Assembly (NCBI GenBank): GCA_036269135.1
Contig: DATASQ010000057.1
Location: 1 to 64,000 of the forward strand
Length of the DNA: 64,000 nt
Source: Palsa-343 sp036269135
GTDB lineage: Bacteria > Acidobacteriota > Terriglobia > Terriglobales > Acidobacteriaceae
Direction: 5' to 3'
Part shown: piece after piece, positions 60,873-64,000 of the stretch
How positions within the stretch are numbered: position 1 is the stretch's first letter
Layout of the letters: each line of letters begins with the position of its first letter
Program-made: the position numbers and the translations under genes
Notes under the pieces: generated by a model
The model's input: the letters and a program-made list of their open reading frames with translations, nothing else
The model's database searches: none
What the model was told of the DNA's origin: nothing

Positions 60873-62605
60873 GACCGCGCTTCACCCTCAGCCGCACGCT
60901 GGTGATGGAGCGGACATGGCCGTTCTTCATCGACGTGGGCGTGGCGGGCGCGTTGCTGGCGCTGTTCTACGCCATTCTGTGGATCGCGAAGTTCTGGTTC
61001 AGCTCGGCGATTCCGGAAGTGGCGATCCACCGCTCGCCGTCCCACCTGCCGCTCTACGCGCTCTATTCGGTGGTGCGGATTTTCGTCGCGTATGCGCTCA
61101 GCCTGGTGTTTGCCGTCGCCTACGGCTACGCGGCCGCCTACAACAAACGGGTCGAGGCGCTGCTGATCGCGACGCTGGACATCCTGCAGTCGATCCCGGT
61201 GCTGAGTTTTTTGCCCGGCGTGATGCTGGCCATGATGTCGCTCTTCCCTTCCCGGCAAATTGGGATTGAGCTCGGCGCCATCCTGCTGATTTTTACCGGC
61301 GAAGTGTGGAACATGGCGTTCAGTTTCTACACCTCCCTGAAGAGCATTCCCCGCGAGCTGATGGAGGCGTGCGCCATCAACCGCTTCTCGCGCTGGCAGC
61401 GGCTGTTTCAGCTGGAGCTGCCGTTTGCGGCGATCGGCCTGGTGTGGAACTCGATGGTGTCGGTGGCCAACGGCTGGTTTTTCCTGATGGTGTGCGAGAT
61501 GTTTCCCGTGGGCCAGCGGGATTTTCGCCTGCCCGGCCTGGGCTCATACCTGCAGACGGCCGCGGCGCACGGCGACTGGATGGCCATGACATGGGGCCTG
61601 GCAACCATCGTGCTGATCATTGTGATTACCGATCAGCTGCTGTGGCGGCCGCTGATTGCGTGGTCGGACAAGTTCAAATTCGAAAACGTGGAGAGCGGAA
61701 ACCGGATAACCTCGCCGGTGCTGGATGCGCTGCGGAGCTCGAGCCTGGTGCGCGTGATGAACCGCGCCACGGTCCGGCCCCTGATGGAGCGCTTCTACCT
61801 GGAAACGGCGGAGCGGCGAAGAAAGAAGCCGCGCGCGACGGCCGGTGAGCCGCAAAAGCGCTCGGCGGCGCTCTACTTCACGGTGGGCGCGGTGTTGCTC
61901 GCGGCCATTGGCTTTGCGGCTTTCCACGCGCTGCTGCTGCTGGAGGAGATCCACAGGACGGAGCTTTGGCGGCTGCTGGGTGGAGCGGCGCTGACCTTCC
62001 TGCGGGTCAATGCGGCGCTGGTGATCGGCTCGCTTTGGACGATTCCCGTGGGCGTGGCGATTGGTTTCAATCCGCGGGTGTCGCAGCTGCTGCAGCCGAT
62101 TGCCCAGATTGCGGCTTCCTTCCCGGCCACGGCTTTGTTCCCCCTGATCCTGGTGGCGCTGGCGCGAGTGGGCGTCGGGCTGGGGCTGGGATCGGTGGTG
62201 CTGATGCTGCTGGCGGCGCAGTGGTACATCCTGTTTAACGTGATTGCCGGCGCGCAGGCCATCCCCTCGGAGTTGCGTGAGGTGGCGCGGCTGTTTCGAT
62301 TCCGCGACGTGCAGCGGTGGAGAACGGTGATCCTGCCGGGGATTTTCCCGTTCCTCATCACCGGGCTGATTACCGCGTCGGGCGGAGCGTGGAACGCGTC
62401 GATTGTCGCGGAATATTTCCAGCTGAAGGGGAACACGCTCGCGACGCTGGGCCTGGGGGCGCAGATCAGCGCGGCCAGCGACAAGGGGAATTACCCGGTG
62501 CTGCTGGCCGCGACCATGATCATGGCGCTGATGGTGGTGACGATCAATCGGCTGGTGTGGCGCCCGCTCTACCGGCTGGCGGAGACGAAGTACCGGCTGG
62601 ATTAG
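60869..62605 (+). CDS. Fused double permease of the NitT/TauT-type ABC importer
   Basis: 578 residues containing two binding-protein-dependent permease domains in tandem. EAA-loop motifs are ELMEACAINRFSRWQRLFQLELP (about residues 165-188) and ELREVARLFRFRDVQRWRTVILP (about 470-492). There are about twelve hydrophobic segments. A charged linker near 300-330 joins the halves. A single fused chain would replace the usual permease homodimer. It overlaps the ATPase by ATGA. Confidence 0.87.
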   Translation: MRPRFTLSRTLVMERTWPFFIDVGVAGALLALFYAILWIAKFWFSSAIPEVAIHRSPSHLPLYALYSVVRIFVAYALSLVFAVAYGYAAAYNKRVEALLIATLDILQSIPVLSFLPGVMLAMMSLFPSRQIGIELGAILLIFTGEVWNMAFSFYTSLKSIPRELMEACAINRFSRWQRLFQLELPFAAIGLVWNSMVSVANGWFFLMVCEMFPVGQRDFRLPGLGSYLQTAAAHGDWMAMTWGLATIVLIIVITDQLLWRPLIAWSDKFKFENVESGNRITSPVLDALRSSSLVRVMNRATVRPLMERFYLETAERRRKKPRATAGEPQKRSAALYFTVGAVLLAAIGFAAFHALLLLEEIHRTELWRLLGGAALTFLRVNAALVIGSLWTIPVGVAIGFNPRVSQLLQPIAQIAASFPATALFPLILVALARVGVGLGLGSVVLMLLAAQWYILFNVIAGAQAIPSELREVARLFRFRDVQRWRTVILPGIFPFLITGLITASGGAWNASIVAEYFQLKGNTLATLGLGAQISAASDKGNYPVLLAATMIMALMVVTINRLVWRPLYRLAETKYRLD

Positions 62606-62791
62606 CAAGGCGTCAGGGTACAGGGGTCCGGAGTGGCACGAGACCGGGTTCCGGCTGGACCAGGCGGCGTTTCTTGCTCATTGCCAGTGGCTGTGGATTC
62701 CCTTAGAATCCCCGTGCTCTCCAATCGCCAATTCCCCTGCGCTGATTGTTGCGCTGTTGTCATCGACCCAACCGGGTAAACAGGCGCACTC

Positions 62792-62826
62792 GGCCTGCGG
62801 CCCGACCGAAGGGCCTTAAGGAGGCC
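62792..62826 (+). promoter_or_regulatory. Hairpin that may hide the DUF3303 ribosome binding site
   Basis: GGCCT (62792) pairs with AGGCC (62822) and GGCCC (62799) with GGGCC (62811) around GACCGAA. The strong AAGGAGG (62818-62824) falls partly in the closing stem. GTG 62830 starts 5 nt after it. Confidence 0.4.
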
Positions 62827-62829
62827 GAC

Positions 62830-63141
62830 GTGAAATATCTCGTTTCCTGGCGCGAGCGCCCGGCAGCATCTGCCAAAGACTACGAAGCCGCGCATGAGCG
62901 CATCCTGTCGATTTTCAAAGACTATAAGTTCCCGGCCAGTTTCTCCATCCAGCAGTTCGTGGTGCGCGTCGGCGATTACGGCGGCTACATGGTGGTCGAG
63001 ACGGATAGTGCCGCGGACATCCAGTATGTGACCAGCGTGTTTGCCGCCTTCGAGTTCAAGGTCGAACCGGTGCTCGATGTGATGGACGCGGTCGCAGCGG
63101 AGATGAAGGCCATTGAATACCTGAAGAAAAACGTGTCTTAA
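62830..63141 (+). CDS. DUF3303-family small protein
   Basis: 103 residues: KYLVSWRERPAASAKDYEAAHERILSIFKDYKFP followed by VVRVGDYGGYMVVETDSAADIQYVTSVFAAFEFKVEPVLDV, a ferredoxin-like alpha+beta pattern. The family is widespread and uncharacterised. AAGGAGG lies 5 nt before the GTG start. No signal peptide. The upstream gap of 220 bp contains one CAGGGTACAGGG heptamer remnant near 62618. Confidence 0.78.
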   Translation: MKYLVSWRERPAASAKDYEAAHERILSIFKDYKFPASFSIQQFVVRVGDYGGYMVVETDSAADIQYVTSVFAAFEFKVEPVLDVMDAVAAEMKAIEYLKKNVS

Positions 63142-63248
63142 GGGGTAAGCGCAATTGGGGCCGTGAAGAAGACGCCGCACTCAATCGCACCTGCCCCAAT
63201 GGAATAGGCCTGAGCAGCGGCCTTGCAGGCTCTTGCGCTCGGGGATAC

Positions 63249-63999
63249 CTACGTGCTGGATTCGGCCAGTAACCTTTTCCAGGTTTTTTGGTTGCGGCGC
63301 CAGCTTTTCTTCAGGTCTTCGAGGATGCGCTCGAAGTCGGCGTGCTCGCGCAGGCGATTCCAGGCCGGGTTCTTCGAAAACCAGGGGTAGTTTTCGTTGC
63401 CCAGATAGATGGCGCGGCGCAGCCAGTGCAGGGCTTCGCTCTCGTCGCCATCGACGGCAAAGTAGGTGGCCAGCCGGTAGGCCATCTCGCTGTCGGCCTC
63501 CGCTGCGGCAATCGACTCCTCGCCGACGAGCGATGCGCCGCGCTCCCGGTCGCCAATCTGCACGTAGCACATGGCCAGGGTGGGCACAGCGATGCGCATC
63601 GAGCTGTCGTCGCGGATGACCTCTTCGAGGATCTCGATGGCCTGGCGGAGGTCGCCCAGGCGCATGCGCTGGTAGGCGAGCGAGGTGCGCAGCAGCGGGT
63701 ACCGCGGTTCGAGGGTCAGACCCTTCTGCAGCTCCTCCTCGGCCAGCTCCAGCTGGTTCTGGTACTGGTACACGCGCGCGCGATGGTTGTAGATAACCGC
63801 GGCATTGGAGGGGTTGAGGATGAGCGAGCGGTGGAACTGCTCGAGTGCCTCCTCGTACATGCCGTCGATGCGCAGGGTGATGCCGGCGACGAGATGGACG
63901 TTCCAGTCGTTGGCGGCGGTGCGCAGCAGGTTTTCGATGCCGTGGCGGGCGCTCTCTTTTTCGCCGCGCGAGAGCAGCATGTACACGCGGTAGAGATTG
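63249..63999 (-). CDS. TPR-repeat protein (5' end outside the window)
   Basis: The frame is open to the right edge, so the N-terminus is missing; at least 250 residues are visible. Tetratricopeptide pattern: LVAGITLRIDGMYEEALEQFHRSLILNPSNAAVIYNHRARVYQYQNQLELAEEELQKGLTLEPRYP, then LRQAIEILEEVIRDDSSM and IGDRERGASLVGEESIAAAEADSEMAYRLATYFAVDGDESEALHWL. The last part (NENYPWFSKNPAWNRLREHADFERILEDL) is a TPR-associated ending found in serine/threonine kinase and adenylate-cyclase-like proteins. The missing front could therefore be a kinase or a transcriptional domain; this cannot be seen. Confidence 0.72.
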   Translation of the reverse strand, partial: NLYRVYMLLSRGEKESARHGIENLLRTAANDWNVHLVAGITLRIDGMYEEALEQFHRSLILNPSNAAVIYNHRARVYQYQNQLELAEEELQKGLTLEPRYPLLRTSLAYQRMRLGDLRQAIEILEEVIRDDSSMRIAVPTLAMCYVQIGDRERGASLVGEESIAAAEADSEMAYRLATYFAVDGDESEALHWLRRAIYLGNENYPWFSKNPAWNRLREHADFERILEDLKKSWRRNQKTWKRLLAESST

Positions 64000-64000
64000 G

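Overview
The window looks like chromosome of a high-GC, Gram-negative soil bacterium, most likely an Acidobacteriota (Acidobacteriaceae-like) species. This rests on the gene mix (AIM24-family, YtxH and anchor-D/fibronectin proteins, Wzi, ThiC, a system I cytochrome c maturation set with a CxxxY-type CcmE), the strongly C/G-ending codons, and intergenic heptamer and hairpin repeats of a kind I recall from Acidobacteria. The taxonomy is inference. No rRNA, tRNA, CRISPR, prophage or insertion sequence was found.

Region by region: 1-13 kb holds housekeeping and scattered genes: DNA polymerase III delta' (cut by the left edge), an Hfq-like protein, threonylcarbamoyl-AMP synthase, a CYTH protein, an MscS channel, an anchor/fibronectin secreted protein, AIM24, YihY/BrkB, a SnoaL-like protein, an AAA ATPase whose best start codon is AUC, and a small CCCH protein. 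This part is rich in 7-bp tandem repeats and in a hairpin repeat whose stem covaries between copies. 13.4-30.3 kb is a surface-polysaccharide region: a GH39 glycosidase, three glycosyltransferases, a set for GDP-activated manno-heptose (SIS isomerase, HAD phosphatase, GHMP kinase, nucleotidyltransferase, SDR, with a transaldolase nearby) and a translationally coupled assembly operon (Wzz/BY-kinase-like, Wza, O-antigen polymerase/ligase, GT4, flippase). 30.3-38.2 kb holds oligopeptidase B and a system I cytochrome c maturation cluster (ccmE, ccmA, ybaK, ccmB, ccmC, ccmD) with a DsbA-like and a TonB-like protein. 38.4-46.6 kb holds thiC, a YtxH protein, an aminotransferase, a fibronectin lipoprotein, a membrane SpoIIE-type phosphatase, a VOC lipoprotein and a Flp pilin. 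46.7-56.1 kb holds ruvC, thiG, a stand-alone ABC ATPase, a leucine-rich-repeat protein, argJ, a degenerate E1-alpha-like gene and aceE. 56.3-64 kb holds a Wzi-like barrel, a HAD acid phosphatase, a single-domain response regulator, an ABC importer with a fused double permease, a DUF3303 protein and a TPR protein cut by the right edge.

The clearest multi-gene logic is the polysaccharide region. GmhA/HddA/GmhB/HddC-like enzymes would turn sedoheptulose-7-phosphate into GDP-heptose, the glycosyltransferases would use it, and the Wzx/Wzy/Wzz/Wza-like set would flip, polymerise and export the chain. Wzi lies 26 kb away. The most unusual DNA-level signals are the heptamer repeats (one inside the mscS coding region, one butting against the CYTH start), the covarying hairpin repeat, a cluster of at least eight copies of GCGTCGGACA between 48.2 and 52.5 kb, and a 20-codon ORF upstream of thiG whose leader is complementary over about 18 nt to the 3' end of 16S rRNA.
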